A stretch of DNA of 64,000 nt from TH-plancto1 sp031431195 (GTDB lineage Bacteria; Planctomycetota; Planctomycetia; Planctomycetales; Planctomycetaceae): positions 1 through 64,000 of the forward strand of contig JANPCU010000176.1 of the NCBI GenBank assembly GCA_031431195.1, given 5' to 3'. The translations under genes and the position numbers were made by a program. Positions 51,222-60,086 of this stretch are shown here, piece after piece. The notes beneath the pieces are model-generated. The model did not search any database. It was given only the letters and a program-made list of their open reading frames with translations, and was not told the DNA's origin. Position 1 is the first letter of the stretch; every line of letters starts with the position of its first letter.

Positions 51222-51545
51222 ATGTCCACTCCCAAACCCAGCGACGACAAACCCCAAGCCAAGATCGGCACTGGCCACGCCAACGCCATGTTCCGGCAAG
51301 GTCTCAGCGAACTGCGAGCCAGTCTCTATACCGGCTCCAACATTGCCCAATCCGCTGAATACGGCCTCTATGGACATCAGACACCTGGTGAGATCGCCGC
51401 CGACCGCAAGCCCGATCCGACGCCGACACTCGAAGAAGAACCCGTCCAGTCACCGCTCCAGCAATCGATGAAAGAGGCCGAGTCTCGCTCTCAAGATAGG
51501 TCTCCCGCTCGCGAACGAGATCAGAACAAGGATCGTGATCGGTGA
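51222..51545 (+). CDS. Small hydrophilic protein, 107 aa
   Basis: The protein has an N-terminal folded part (GTGHANAMFRQGLSELRASL and SNIAQSAEYGLYGHQTPGEI) and a disordered, highly charged C-terminus (SRSQDRSPARERDQNKDRDR). No Shine-Dalgarno of note. It lies in the transfer cluster; function unknown. Confidence 0.55.
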   Translation: MSTPKPSDDKPQAKIGTGHANAMFRQGLSELRASLYTGSNIAQSAEYGLYGHQTPGEIAADRKPDPTPTLEEEPVQSPLQQSMKEAESRSQDRSPARERDQNKDRDR

Positions 51546-51674
51546 TGAGAGTCGCCTTCTCCCTCCCTAAAGAGCGTTCTTTCGCGGAACGAAAGACGAC
51601 GAAGAGCAAAACGCTCCCCATTGATTCATATCACGTCACTCGTTCCCCTCCTCCTAACATAAACTACCTCGCTC

Positions 51675-51923
51675 ATGGACCAAGCCCCCTCTCCCCGTCT
51701 GCTCACCATCAGTGAGACTGCGACGTGCCTTGGCTGTTCTGAGGCCAACGTGTACGCACTGATCGACTCGGGCAAGCTGCCGTATGTCCCGGTCGGTAAA
51801 CGGAAGGGCTACCGCGTGTCGCTCGAAGATGTGCGGACCTTTATCGACGCCCGCAAGGTCCAGAAACAACCGACGGAGACGAAGCCGAACTATCGACCTC
51901 GCCTCCGTCATATTCGCCTGTGA
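51675..51923 (+). CDS. Excisionase-like HTH protein
   Basis: The 82-residue protein is a MerR/Xis-type winged helix: LLTISETATCLGCSEANVYA (~9-28), LIDSGKLPYVPVGKRKGYRV (~29-48), then LEDVRTFIDARK. Such proteins direct integrases toward excision. It sits 38 bases from the end of the convergent integrase gene, the expected place for an element's recombination directionality factor. Confidence 0.8.
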   Translation: MDQAPSPRLLTISETATCLGCSEANVYALIDSGKLPYVPVGKRKGYRVSLEDVRTFIDARKVQKQPTETKPNYRPRLRHIRL

Positions 51924-51961
51924 GACGATCGACGATCGCGTTCACCGTTGCTGTATCCGAC

Positions 51962-53158
51962 TTACCCCACGGGCGTGGCCCGCTTTGCCTGTGCCAGCAT
52001 GTGTTCGGGGTTATGGCTCAGATGCTGATACACCCTCGCGAGCGTACTGGGGTCGGAATGTCCCATCAGGATCGCCACCGTCAGCCCGTCCAACCCCGAC
52101 TCCAACGCCCTGGTCGCCCACGCATGTCGCAAATCATACAGCGAATATCGCAGAGCGAACTTCTTCGCGTGCTGACGACGAGCGATATTTCGCGACTGAT
52201 CCCGCAGGTACTCGGGAGTCTTGGCCACCAACTGTCCGCCGACCTGACGATGCGTCTTCAGCTTGACTCTGATCTGGTCGACCAATTCCTTCGGGACGGG
52301 GATTCCCTGGCGTTCGTACTCAGCCTTGCCAATCCGACTTTGCAACTGACCGAACTTCCGGCAGACCTTGTTGGGCTTCCACGGCACACCATTCGTCTGT
52401 CGCATGATCGGGCCGATGGGATTTCGTTCACAACAACGCGAGACGATCTCCAACGCCACCTCCGTGAGATAGATGATCCTCGGTTGCCGTTTCCCCTTCG
52501 CCTCCGCCTTTGGAAACACGATCCGTTGGCGAGCCACATCGACATGCCGAGCCTCGATCCGCACCGACTCTTGAGGTCGAGATCCCGTCTCCCACGTCAA
52601 CACGACCAAATCCCGAAATCCCGCATCAGTGATCTCGGCGAGCAACCGCAAATAGTCGGCCACTGGAATCGTGACCTCGCGGTATTCACTCGGGGGAAGT
52701 GGCAACATCAGCAGCGGGTTCTTCTCGATGTAGCCTTGATGCAGCGACCACCGCACGCACGCCTTCACCGAGCGAATGCGGTTCCGCCGTGAAGACTTCG
52801 ACAGATGCGGCGACTCGTCGACCCACTGCTGCACATGAAAGGGCTTCAACTCTGCCACCGTCAGGGTCGGATGCTTCTTGCAAAAGATCTGCAACTGCTG
52901 GCGATACCAGACATACGTCCCAGCCGAACGGTTGGCCTTCACCCATTCCAAATACGCATCCGCCAACACCGCCACGAGCGGACTACGCACACCCGCTGCT
53001 GCCAACCCCAGCGGAGTCCGATGCTGCACCTGCATCAGTGCGTGGTACTGCTGAAAGGCTGCGTCCTTATCTGGACCCAGACAGTGTTGCTTGCGGTCAA
53101 TCTCGACATACCACAGCTGCCGAGCCTGCTTGAAAAACGGTTTCGGAAAGTGAGCCAT
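51962..53158 (-). CDS. Tyrosine integrase of the element
   Basis: The start ATG 53158 (MAHFPKPFFKQARQLWYVEI) is preferred to an upstream extension. The 398 residues have an N-terminal arm-type domain, a core-binding domain (~65-145) and a catalytic domain: the Arg of WETGSRPQESVRIE (~198), the Lys region EAKGKRQPRIIYL, then YDLRHAWATRAL (~345) with Tyr in place of the usual His of HxLR, MGHSDPSTLARVYQHL (~375-390) with the final His and the tyrosine nucleophile. It likely integrates and excises the element with the adjacent excisionase. Its gene marks the right end of the mobile region. Confidence 0.9.
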   Translation of the reverse strand: MAHFPKPFFKQARQLWYVEIDRKQHCLGPDKDAAFQQYHALMQVQHRTPLGLAAAGVRSPLVAVLADAYLEWVKANRSAGTYVWYRQQLQIFCKKHPTLTVAELKPFHVQQWVDESPHLSKSSRRNRIRSVKACVRWSLHQGYIEKNPLLMLPLPPSEYREVTIPVADYLRLLAEITDAGFRDLVVLTWETGSRPQESVRIEARHVDVARQRIVFPKAEAKGKRQPRIIYLTEVALEIVSRCCERNPIGPIMRQTNGVPWKPNKVCRKFGQLQSRIGKAEYERQGIPVPKELVDQIRVKLKTHRQVGGQLVAKTPEYLRDQSRNIARRQHAKKFALRYSLYDLRHAWATRALESGLDGLTVAILMGHSDPSTLARVYQHLSHNPEHMLAQAKRATPVG

Positions 53159-53469
53159 TGCGAACCTCAAGTCCAAGGAATCACCCAGAGGCGACCTTCG
53201 GTTCGCTTCGCGACTGAGCGGGGGCGGCAACCCTCGCTCAATCGTCTTTCACCGCACTTCTCGGACAAGTTTTCGGACACCGACGAATTTCGTCAAGCCC
53301 CCTCGTCGTAAGTCCTGACCATGATTCCGCATCGGGAACACCCCTCTCTGGGTGCGAAAGGCACAAGAGGTACATAGTGATCAACCTCTCGGCACAAGAC
53401 CCTCTTTCGGCTGCGCCACCCCGGTCGCCCAAAGCGGCAACCGGGCCACCCAGCAGCATGGTGTGTATG
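53159..53469. other. Non-coding gap beside the integrase, probable right junction
   Basis: No gene is supported. An odd palindrome GACGAATTTCGTC lies at 53282-53294. The attachment site should be here or nearby, but no tRNA and no repeat shared with the left edge was found. Confidence 0.4.
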
Positions 53470-53778
53470 TCATCCGCAGGCAAACATCGTGCGGTCGGGA
53501 TATTCGCGTGCCTTCCAATGCTTCTTGATGCGTGCTGCTGCACTCTGAAATCTCTTGCCGTCGTCATCTTCCGGCATCGCCTCAATAAGTGAAACCTCTC
53601 CAGTCGCCTTCAAGACTCGCAAGACGCCCCTGTTCTGCCCGACAAGCATTGACCGGCTGCTGTATCTCGGATCAGGCTCATACACGTCTGAAACAAACGC
53701 ATACAACGCATCTTCATCCGTCTCGGCAATTTTCTCGATGCCGATGCACATCCAATCAACTGTACGATTGTTTCCCAT
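53470..53778 (-). CDS. Hypothetical protein, 102 aa
   Basis: The start is ATG 53778 (MGNNRTVDWMCIGIEKIAET). The protein is a small alpha/beta domain (DALYAFVSDVYEPDPRYSSR, GVLRVLKATGEVSLIEAMPE) ending with a basic helix. No family recognised. It sits between the mobile element and the FHA regulator gene, on the same strand as the latter. Confidence 0.6.
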   Translation of the reverse strand: MGNNRTVDWMCIGIEKIAETDEDALYAFVSDVYEPDPRYSSRSMLVGQNRGVLRVLKATGEVSLIEAMPEDDDGKRFQSAAARIKKHWKAREYPDRTMFACG

Positions 53779-53794
53779 GCCAGTTTGATCTGCC

Positions 53795-55894
53795 CTAGGC
53801 GTCCTCCGCACCCTCATCTTCTTCGACTCCGTCCGGCCTGGCGAACCCGTACTTCTTTAGCCGTCGATCCAAGGTCGTGCGTTCAATCCCCAGCATCCGG
53901 GCCGCTTGCGACTTGTTCCACCCGCACGACCGCAGGACGGCCTCGATGTAGAGCCGTTCGACATCGTCGAGGGTGCGGTTGGCTTGGATCAGGCTGTCCC
54001 ACAGGCGGTAGCGGGGGTCGAAGGCGGTCTCGCCGCTGGGGACATCCGGTTCGGATTCCGGTTCGGGGGGGGGAGTGGGCACTGTCGCGGGAGCCACGAC
54101 CGCGACCGGCGTGACGTGCGGGTGCAGCTCCAGCTTCGAGAGGACGATGTCCTCCTCGTTGATGAACTCCCGCTCGCACAGGATCACGGCCCGCTCGATC
54201 ACGTTTCGCAGCTCGCGGACGTTCCCGGGCCAGGTGTGCTTGCTGAGCTTGTCAATCGCCGACCGGTCGAACCCCCGCACCTTCGAACGCTGGCTGCGGA
54301 CGAAGCGCTCGACGAAGTGCCGGGCGAGGTCGGGGATGTCCTCGGGATGTTCGCGCAGCGGAGGGGCGAACAGTTCGATCACCTGCAGCCGGTAGAAGAG
54401 GTCGCTGCGATAGAGTTTGTCGCGAACGGCTTGCTCCAGGTCGCGATTCGTCGCGCACACGACGCGGACATCGACGCGGATCGTCTTGCCGCCGCCGACC
54501 CTTTCGAACTCCCTCGTCTCCAACACGCGGAGGAATTTGGTCTGTACTTCGAGGCTCATCTCCCCGACCTCGTCGAGGAATAGCGTGCCGCCGTGGGCTT
54601 GCTCGAACTTGCCCGCCTTCATCCCGGTGGCCCCGGTGAACGACCCCTTCTCGTGCCCGAACAGTTCGCTCTCCAGCAGCGACTCGGTCAGCGCGGCACA
54701 GTTCACGCAGATGATCGGCCCGTCGCGGCGGGGGCTGTTAAAGTGGACCGCGCGGGCGACCAGTTCCTTGCCGACGCCGCTCTCGCCGCGAATCAACACC
54801 GTGGCGTCGGACCGGGCCACGCGACCAATCGCCTGCTTCAGCTTTTGCACGGCCTGGCTGTTGCCGATCAACTCGGACTCCATGCCGAGCTGGGCCTGGT
54901 ACTCCTTGCTGCGTTGCTCCGAGATGAGGAGGTTCTGGGCCAGCTTCTGGCGGTCGCGGGTCTTGCGGACGAGGCCCGCCATGTGGTCGGCCACGGCCAA
55001 GGTGTACTCCAAGTGCCGACCATCCAGCGGGTCGGTGACCGAGGTCGAGTAGAGATGGATCACGCCGATCGGTCGCCCTTCGAGGCGGATCGGCGCACAG
55101 ACCACGCTCTCTGCCGCCAGGATTTCGAGACTCTTGCTCCGAGCCAGCGAGGTGTTCTGCGACACGTCATGGGCCAAGATCGCCTCCAACGACCGAAATA
55201 CCTGCTCTGACAAATGGGACGAGAACCGCAGCTCCTTCGGCTGATCCTCGGGGATCCGCATCGCCATCACTTTGAGGAGCTTGGGGTCCGAGACCTCGGC
55301 GTCTTCCGGGAGCAGCAAGAGCGCCGCCATCGCCGCTGGGATCACTCTCAGCAGCCCATCGAGGGTGATGTCCGCCAGAGCCTCGATGTCATCGGCCACC
55401 TGCATTGCCTGCGACAGCTTGAACAGGTCGGCGGCCCCCAACGGGTTGACTCGTGTGTGCGAGATGCTCTCGGAGTTGTTGTATTGCGTCACCGATTTAC
55501 GTTCGATGATGGCAAAGCCGTCTTGGTCATCCGTCGAGGTCGCGAGTGAATTCCCCAGCCCGTCGACGGGTGTTTGTTCTGGATGAAAGGCCGTCATCTG
55601 GATCGTGAAGTCGCCGACCGAAATCGTCTGCCCGATCTGGACGACGGTATCGCCATCGATCTTCGCGCCTTCGACAAACACTCCATTCCGGCTTTGGTTG
55701 TCGCGGACATACCATGTCCCGTTGCCGCAGAAGACCTCGCAATGGACGCGGCTGCATTTGCGATCCGGGACGACGAGAGTGTTGCCGGGGGTGCGTCCAA
55801 TCGTCACCCGTTGACCAGGCCGGATCTCCACCACCTGGAGCCGGGCCGCGCCGCGCTGGAGGATCAGGTAGCGAGTGTCGGAGGCCATTTGCAT
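53795..55894 (-). CDS. FHA-GAF-sigma54 activator with Fis-type HTH
   Basis: This 699-residue enhancer-binding protein has an FHA domain (~20-95: VTIGRTPGNTLVVPDRKCSR, then NQSRNGVFVEGAKIDG), a GAF-like sensor (~165-310), an AAA+ sigma54 domain (~355-590) with Walker A GESGVGKEL, the sigma54-contact loop GSFTGA, LFLDEVGE, and a C-terminal Fis HTH (~650-690: GWNKSQAARMLGIERTTLDR). The contact loop is GSFTGA where GAFTGA is usual. The FHA domain implies response to a phospho-threonine protein, common in planctomycetes. It should activate genes read by sigma54 polymerase. Its targets are not seen here. Confidence 0.93.
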   Translation of the reverse strand: MQMASDTRYLILQRGAARLQVVEIRPGQRVTIGRTPGNTLVVPDRKCSRVHCEVFCGNGTWYVRDNQSRNGVFVEGAKIDGDTVVQIGQTISVGDFTIQMTAFHPEQTPVDGLGNSLATSTDDQDGFAIIERKSVTQYNNSESISHTRVNPLGAADLFKLSQAMQVADDIEALADITLDGLLRVIPAAMAALLLLPEDAEVSDPKLLKVMAMRIPEDQPKELRFSSHLSEQVFRSLEAILAHDVSQNTSLARSKSLEILAAESVVCAPIRLEGRPIGVIHLYSTSVTDPLDGRHLEYTLAVADHMAGLVRKTRDRQKLAQNLLISEQRSKEYQAQLGMESELIGNSQAVQKLKQAIGRVARSDATVLIRGESGVGKELVARAVHFNSPRRDGPIICVNCAALTESLLESELFGHEKGSFTGATGMKAGKFEQAHGGTLFLDEVGEMSLEVQTKFLRVLETREFERVGGGKTIRVDVRVVCATNRDLEQAVRDKLYRSDLFYRLQVIELFAPPLREHPEDIPDLARHFVERFVRSQRSKVRGFDRSAIDKLSKHTWPGNVRELRNVIERAVILCEREFINEEDIVLSKLELHPHVTPVAVVAPATVPTPPPEPESEPDVPSGETAFDPRYRLWDSLIQANRTLDDVERLYIEAVLRSCGWNKSQAARMLGIERTTLDRRLKKYGFARPDGVEEDEGAEDA

Positions 55895-55921
55895 GCGTTG
55901 CTCGCGGGGGAGGATCGTTAA

Positions 55922-55966
55922 GGGTTGAGGGTTGAGAAAAGCCCACAGGTTGCAACCGGTGGGCTT
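55922..55966. repeat. Heptamer repeat plus perfect hairpin
   Basis: GGGTTGA occurs twice in tandem (55922-55935), followed by AAGCCCAC (55939-55946) paired with GTGGGCTT (55959-55966); the loop contains the palindrome GGTTGCAACC. It lies between the stop of the uracil-DNA glycosylase gene and the start of the FHA gene, both on the minus strand. It could terminate the former. Confidence 0.65.
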
Positions 55967-55975
55967 GATTGTGGA

Positions 55976-56884
55976 CTAAGCCGGCGGCGTGTGTCCCATG
56001 TCGGCCATGAGCACCTTCATGTCTTCCCACACCGGCTTCTTGGCCTCGGGGTTTCGCAACAGATACGACGGGTGATAGGTACACAGCACCTTGGCCCGGC
56101 CATGCGTGTAGAACCTCCCGCGCAGCTTGCCGATCGTCTCTTCACTAGCCAGTAGATTCTGAGCGGCGGTCGAACCCCAGCAGACGATGTACTCGGGATC
56201 GACAATCGCGATTTGCCCGTTGAGGTACTCGCGGCAATTGTTCGCTTCTTCGGGAGCGGGGGCTCGGTTCCCCGGAGGACGACACCGCAGGATGTTGCAG
56301 ATGTACAACTCCTCGCGGGTCCAGCCGCACGCGATGATGATCTTCGTGAGCAGTTGCCCCGCACGACCGACGAACGGTTCGCCCTGCTCGTCCTCGTCAG
56401 CCCCGGGAGCTTCGCCGATGAACATGACGCGGGCCTTGGGATTGCCGACACCGAAGACCGTCTGCTGACGCGTGGTCGACAATTCCTGGCAGCGCGTGCA
56501 TTGGGCGACACGCGCGGCCAGAGCGGCCAACCGGGTCTCGCGGCTCCCCTTTTGGGCGATCTCGGGTGCCAAGGCGATGACCGGAAGTTCAGGAAGTGGT
56601 GCGGCCTGGGGAGCATTGGACTTGCGAGCCATATCGGTCTGGTCATCCTCATTCGGAGTCGGGGGATTCACGGAGGTGGGAACGGAAGCTGAGTGGGACT
56701 CGACGAGAACGGCCGCAGGAATCTGCTGCACCAGCATCGCTTCGACCGCAGCCACCCTCTGCAAATGACTCAACCCCGCTGAGTTCCAGCTGCGAAGAAT
56801 CTGGTGAAGTACACGCCCCGTCGACATGCGACCCGCCCCGTTGCGATCTGAATGTCCTTCGAGTGGAGGACGCGATTGTTGCAT
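55976..56884 (-). CDS. Uracil-DNA glycosylase, family 4
   Basis: The 302-residue protein removes uracil from DNA. A poorly conserved, Pro/Ala-rich N-terminus (~110 residues) precedes the catalytic part: CTRCQEL (~131-137) with two of the cluster cysteines, VMFIGEAPGADEDEQGEPFV (~160-179), CNILRCRPPGNRAP (~200-213) and CREYL with further cysteines, IVCWGSTAAQNLL, and CTYHPSYLLRNP (~275-286), the HPSYLL motif. The four cysteines would bind a 4Fe-4S cluster. Met20 (56827) is an alternative start. Its N-terminus is longer than that of bacterial homologues. Confidence 0.9.
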   Translation of the reverse strand: MQQSRPPLEGHSDRNGAGRMSTGRVLHQILRSWNSAGLSHLQRVAAVEAMLVQQIPAAVLVESHSASVPTSVNPPTPNEDDQTDMARKSNAPQAAPLPELPVIALAPEIAQKGSRETRLAALAARVAQCTRCQELSTTRQQTVFGVGNPKARVMFIGEAPGADEDEQGEPFVGRAGQLLTKIIIACGWTREELYICNILRCRPPGNRAPAPEEANNCREYLNGQIAIVDPEYIVCWGSTAAQNLLASEETIGKLRGRFYTHGRAKVLCTYHPSYLLRNPEAKKPVWEDMKVLMADMGHTPPA

Positions 56885-57041
56885 GGTAGCGAGAAACCGC
56901 TGGCCGGTCGCTCGTCACGGCGGTGGATGCACACACGACTCCCTGTGTGTGCATCAGGATCGTCGACAGCTCCCCTCTCCCCACCTGCGTCGTAACATTT
57001 GGCGAGGACACGACTGTAAGGAGTGTTCACGGAGGTAGGCG

Positions 57042-57658
57042 ATGGCGCGGTATGGATTGTCGGACGAGCCGTGGGCGGTGTGGCCACAGGTGTTGCCGCC
57101 GGAGGCCTCGACGGGGCGACCGCCGCATGATCGGCGGCGGATCATCGAGGGCATTTTGTTCGTCCTCAAGACCGGGTGTCCGAGGCGGGATGTGCCCGTC
57201 GAGTTCGGCAACTGGTCGACGGTCTACGAGCGGTTTCGGCTCTGGTCACATGCGGGTCTGTGGGAGCAAATTCTGGCGGCGCTACAGGCCCGCCAGCACG
57301 CCTCGGGCGAGATTCTACTTCGCGCAGGTCAGATCGAGGCGTACGACGGACGTCCTCGTCTGCCTACTCCCCGAGTTTTTCACACGGACGGACAAGGATG
57401 TCCGTCCTACGAAATGCCTCATTTCTCTCCGCGCGAAGTCTGACTGGGATCTGTTTTGCATTGATGGCACCGTGATCGGCGCTCATAAAGCCGCAGCTGG
57501 GGCCTCGAAAAAAAGTGACCGATGAGCCCGCTGACCAGGCGTTGGGACGGTCGCCAAGGCGGCTTTGGCACCAAGCTGCAAGTGTTGTGCGACGCGAGCG
57601 GCTGGCTGTTGACGGTGGCTCTGACACCGGGTCAAACGCACGAGACGCAAGCCCCGGA
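57042..57658 (+). pseudogene. IS5-family-like transposase relic, broken by two inserts
   Basis: A good ribosome-binding site (GGAGG) and ATG 57042 open an intact start of an IS5/DUF4096-type transposase (GLSDEPWAVWPQVLPPEAST, GRPPHDRRRIIEGILFVLKT). After HASGEI the frame is interrupted by a 123-bp repeat element (57317-57439) and continues in another frame as SDWDLFCIDGTVIGAHKAAAG. A frameshift follows near 57515-57545, then GGFGTKLQVLCDASGWLLTV and THETQAPEF. The gene is cut at 57660 by a second, different repeat element and the C-terminal catalytic half is missing. It cannot be active. Confidence 0.85.
57317..57439 (+). mobile_element. 123-bp repeat element inserted in the transposase (copy 1)
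   Basis: The element begins ACTTCGCGC (57317) and ends GCGCGAAGT (57439), a perfect terminal inverted repeat. Inside are the CGTACGACGGACGTCCTC palindrome and a GGACGGACA-AGGA-TGTCCGTCC hairpin. It splits a transposase codon region, which shows it moved there. A diverged second copy is at 59964-60086. It carries no gene, so it must be moved by a protein encoded elsewhere. Confidence 0.75.
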
Positions 57659-57660
57659 AT

Positions 57661-57845
57661 TCACCACGGGGGCACGGGGGCACGGAGAAGACCGGCACCG
57701 GACAAGACGCGGTCCCGTTCCGAGGGCCAGGGACACACTTCTGAAGGATCGCGGATCGCTTGCGGTCGCTCAATCGACTGATGTGAATATCGTCTCGGAG
57801 CGATTCTGAACACCCCCCGCTCTTCTCCGTGCCTCCCTGGTGAAA
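57661..57845. mobile_element. 185-bp MITE-like element ending the transposase relic
   Basis: The left end TTCACCACGG...GCACGGAGAAGA (57661-57692) is the inverse of the right end TCTTCTCCGTGCC...GGTGAAA (57821-57845), allowing a few mismatches and a short duplication. The interior has no gene. It differs from the 123-bp element in both sequence and ends. Confidence 0.65.
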
Positions 57846-58011
57846 CTCTGCCGCTGCCGACTTCTCTGATGCACACACGCCGGAACGGGAGACATTCGCC
57901 CCTGGGCAGTCCCCCTGCTGTTCTGCGGCACACCCCCCGAGACGCACAACTTCCCGCTACTCTTGCTCCTCGTTTCCGCATCCCTCATGCTGCCTGCAGG
58001 AGACACCCCCC

Positions 58012-59442
58012 ATGAACGAGCCACTGTCGCAGATCCCGCCTCTCGGCGGACTCTGTACTTACGAAGAGGCCAGCCGGACCGCATTGTCCGTCGAGGACTG
58101 TGTCGAGTGGCTCAAGCGGTTGCATTATGTCTGGAAGCGACTGCACCAGATTTTCACCTCGCACATCACCGCAGAGCCGATCTACGAGTTGAAGACGGCG
58201 TTCAGTCTGCATGCTCATCTCTGTGCCGAACATGCGCAAGCGATCCGGACTCGTGTCTCCGAGATGCGCGAACCACCGTTGGGGTTGGAAGTGGTCCCGC
58301 ACCCCGCACTCGCGCTGGCGTGCGATGAGGTTCTTTGTGCCCCGACGACTCGCCAACGATGTCTGGGACTCTATGGGGTCTTACTACCAGCGCTGAATGA
58401 ATCGATTCACGGCTATCTGGAGACGACAAACCACTTGGCTGATGCCCCGAGTGTCCGCATACTGCGGTTCGCCCGGTTGGAACTGGGGGACATGCTGGCC
58501 TTCGGGGAACAGGCCCTCCAGGCATGGGAAGCGGCCCCGGTTGAAGCGAGCGAATGGCCAGAGAGTACGGCTGTCTATTACCAAGGAATGTGGCAATCGC
58601 TCGCCAGTGCCGGCAGCCTGAGCGGTCGCGAGGCGATCACCATATCGCCTCCCGCTCCTGTCTACTCCGCAACGCCGCTCCAGTACGACCGCGTTCCGCG
58701 CCGCGACACCCGGTTTCAGGACTCCTTCAACGCCGGAGTGAACCCCGAGGCGTTCCTCTACGACCCCGAGTTCTCCCCGCGCGACAAGACGCTGATGATG
58801 TTCTACAAACGCCTCCGCGAGATCGATGTGCCGGAAATGATGGCCAGCATTCTGGTCGAAATGCCTCACAAGCCGTGGGGCTTCCAACGCGATATGACCC
58901 GCCAGCTGTGGGACGAGGCCCGGCATGCCATGCTCGGTGAAGTCGGCTTTCGCCAAGCCGGGATCGACTGGACCCGCATCCCGATCAGCTTCCTCTGGTC
59001 ATACAACCTCAACACCCAGCTGACCGCACAAGAGCGGCACGCGGTGCTGTTTTTCATTGAGCAGGGGCTGATGCCGAAGTCCGGGAAGCGTTACGAGTGG
59101 GAGGTCGCCAAAGCCTCGGGGAATCCGCTGGCCGCACTGTTCCAAGACTTCGACTGGGCCGATGAGGTACTGCATGCGCAGATTGGTCGCGAGTGGTACG
59201 TGAAGGGTTTCGGCGATCTGCACGGGGCGTTGGCTTATGGCGATCAGTGCTGGTCCAAGGTCATGTCGCACTGGCGGGAGTATCTCGATCAGGGCCTCAC
59301 AGAACACCACAACTGGTGGCCCGAGATCTATCGACAGGCCTGCCGCAACTGGGGTGTCGAGCCTGACCCGCGGGCACTGTCGTTCCAGGAGACGTATGAG
59401 ACGATTCGGGCCGATCTGAAAGAGATCACGGGTCCCGCGTGA
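58012..59442 (+). CDS. Ferritin-like superfamily protein, 476 aa
   Basis: AGGAG lies 11 bases before the ATG. The protein is largely helical. Two ExxH-type metal motifs are visible in the C-terminal half: LWDEARHAMLG (~300) and ADEVLHAQIGREWY (~385), the second placed like the last helix of a di-iron four-helix bundle. The N-terminal half also has Glu/His-rich helices (ELKTAFSLHAHLCAEHAQ, ~59-76). I infer a di-iron enzyme or a related DUF455-like protein; the substrate is unknown. It stands alone between repeat-rich gaps. The family placement is tentative. Confidence 0.65.
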   Translation: MNEPLSQIPPLGGLCTYEEASRTALSVEDCVEWLKRLHYVWKRLHQIFTSHITAEPIYELKTAFSLHAHLCAEHAQAIRTRVSEMREPPLGLEVVPHPALALACDEVLCAPTTRQRCLGLYGVLLPALNESIHGYLETTNHLADAPSVRILRFARLELGDMLAFGEQALQAWEAAPVEASEWPESTAVYYQGMWQSLASAGSLSGREAITISPPAPVYSATPLQYDRVPRRDTRFQDSFNAGVNPEAFLYDPEFSPRDKTLMMFYKRLREIDVPEMMASILVEMPHKPWGFQRDMTRQLWDEARHAMLGEVGFRQAGIDWTRIPISFLWSYNLNTQLTAQERHAVLFFIEQGLMPKSGKRYEWEVAKASGNPLAALFQDFDWADEVLHAQIGREWYVKGFGDLHGALAYGDQCWSKVMSHWREYLDQGLTEHHNWWPEIYRQACRNWGVEPDPRALSFQETYETIRADLKEITGPA

Positions 59443-59963
59443 GGTCCGCGTCTGACCACTGAGGACATGCTCTCGCTGGACAGCGCCCGGTTCTGTGTCT
59501 TGTGTTCGCGTAAAACTTAGCCTCTTCAGCAGAATCCGTGGTCGCTCTCCCCACAGGCGGCGCGACTTTCGGGGAGGGCTGGGGTGGACTGATGAAACGT
59601 ACCGATGTTGGGCAGCCTGGGGCTTCTCGGCGAATGCGGTTTTGTGAGGCAGCGCTGCCCTCTTGCCGCCTCAAATCGGGGCTGGACCGGACATCAAATC
59701 TGTGTACAGACACACCGATCCAGAACAGCCTGAGCAGAGGGGATTTGTACACAAAGGGTACAGATTTTCACAGATTTCAGAGCTTTGGCTGTGACGACTC
59801 AGGGGGCATGGAATGGGTCGAGAGTGCTGGGTCCGCTTCAAGAAGGGCACGGAGAACGCTCAATATCGTGGCCTGGAATCTCGATCAATTCACGAATCCT
59901 TCGGCGGGCACAACTCCGTTTCATCAGTCCAGGGCCGGGCGGTGGGCCGAGGTGAGAAGCGAT
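59443..59963. other. Repeat-rich intergenic stretch, no gene supported
   Basis: An open frame of about 150 codons at 59538-59984 has no ribosome-binding site, unusual composition and recalls nothing; it is treated as chance. Fragments such as GGGCACGGAGAA near 59846 resemble part of the 185-bp element, so this stretch may be a layered graveyard of small repeats. Confidence 0.5.
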
Positions 59964-60086
59964 ACTTCACGCGGGACGGATTGAAACGTACGACGGATGT
60001 CCTCGTCCGTCGCTCATCGAGGCTTTCCACACGGACGGACGAGGACGTCTGACCTACGAAATGTCTCAGTTCTCACCGCGCCAAGT
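59964..60086 (+). mobile_element. 123-bp repeat element (copy 2)
   Basis: It aligns over its whole length with the element at 57317: ACTTCACGCGG at the left end, CGTACGACGGATGTCCTCGTC, CACACGGACGGAC, CTACGAAATGTCTCAG and CCGCGCCAAGT at the right end. It is more diverged than copy 1 and lies in an intergenic gap. No target duplication is obvious. Confidence 0.7.

Noticed and set aside
17587..53469. Attachment sites (attL/attR) and a tRNA target for the integrase
   Set aside because: No direct repeat shared by the two edges and no tRNA could be found by eye; junctions remain approximate.
56926..57880. Inverted GTGTGTGCATCAG near both sides of the transposase relic as IS ends
   Set aside because: The left copy is itself part of a small hairpin containing both orientations, so the match is weak evidence for IS ends.
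59538..59984. 148-codon plus-strand frame
   Set aside because: No ribosome-binding site, runs into a repeat element and has no recognisable domain.
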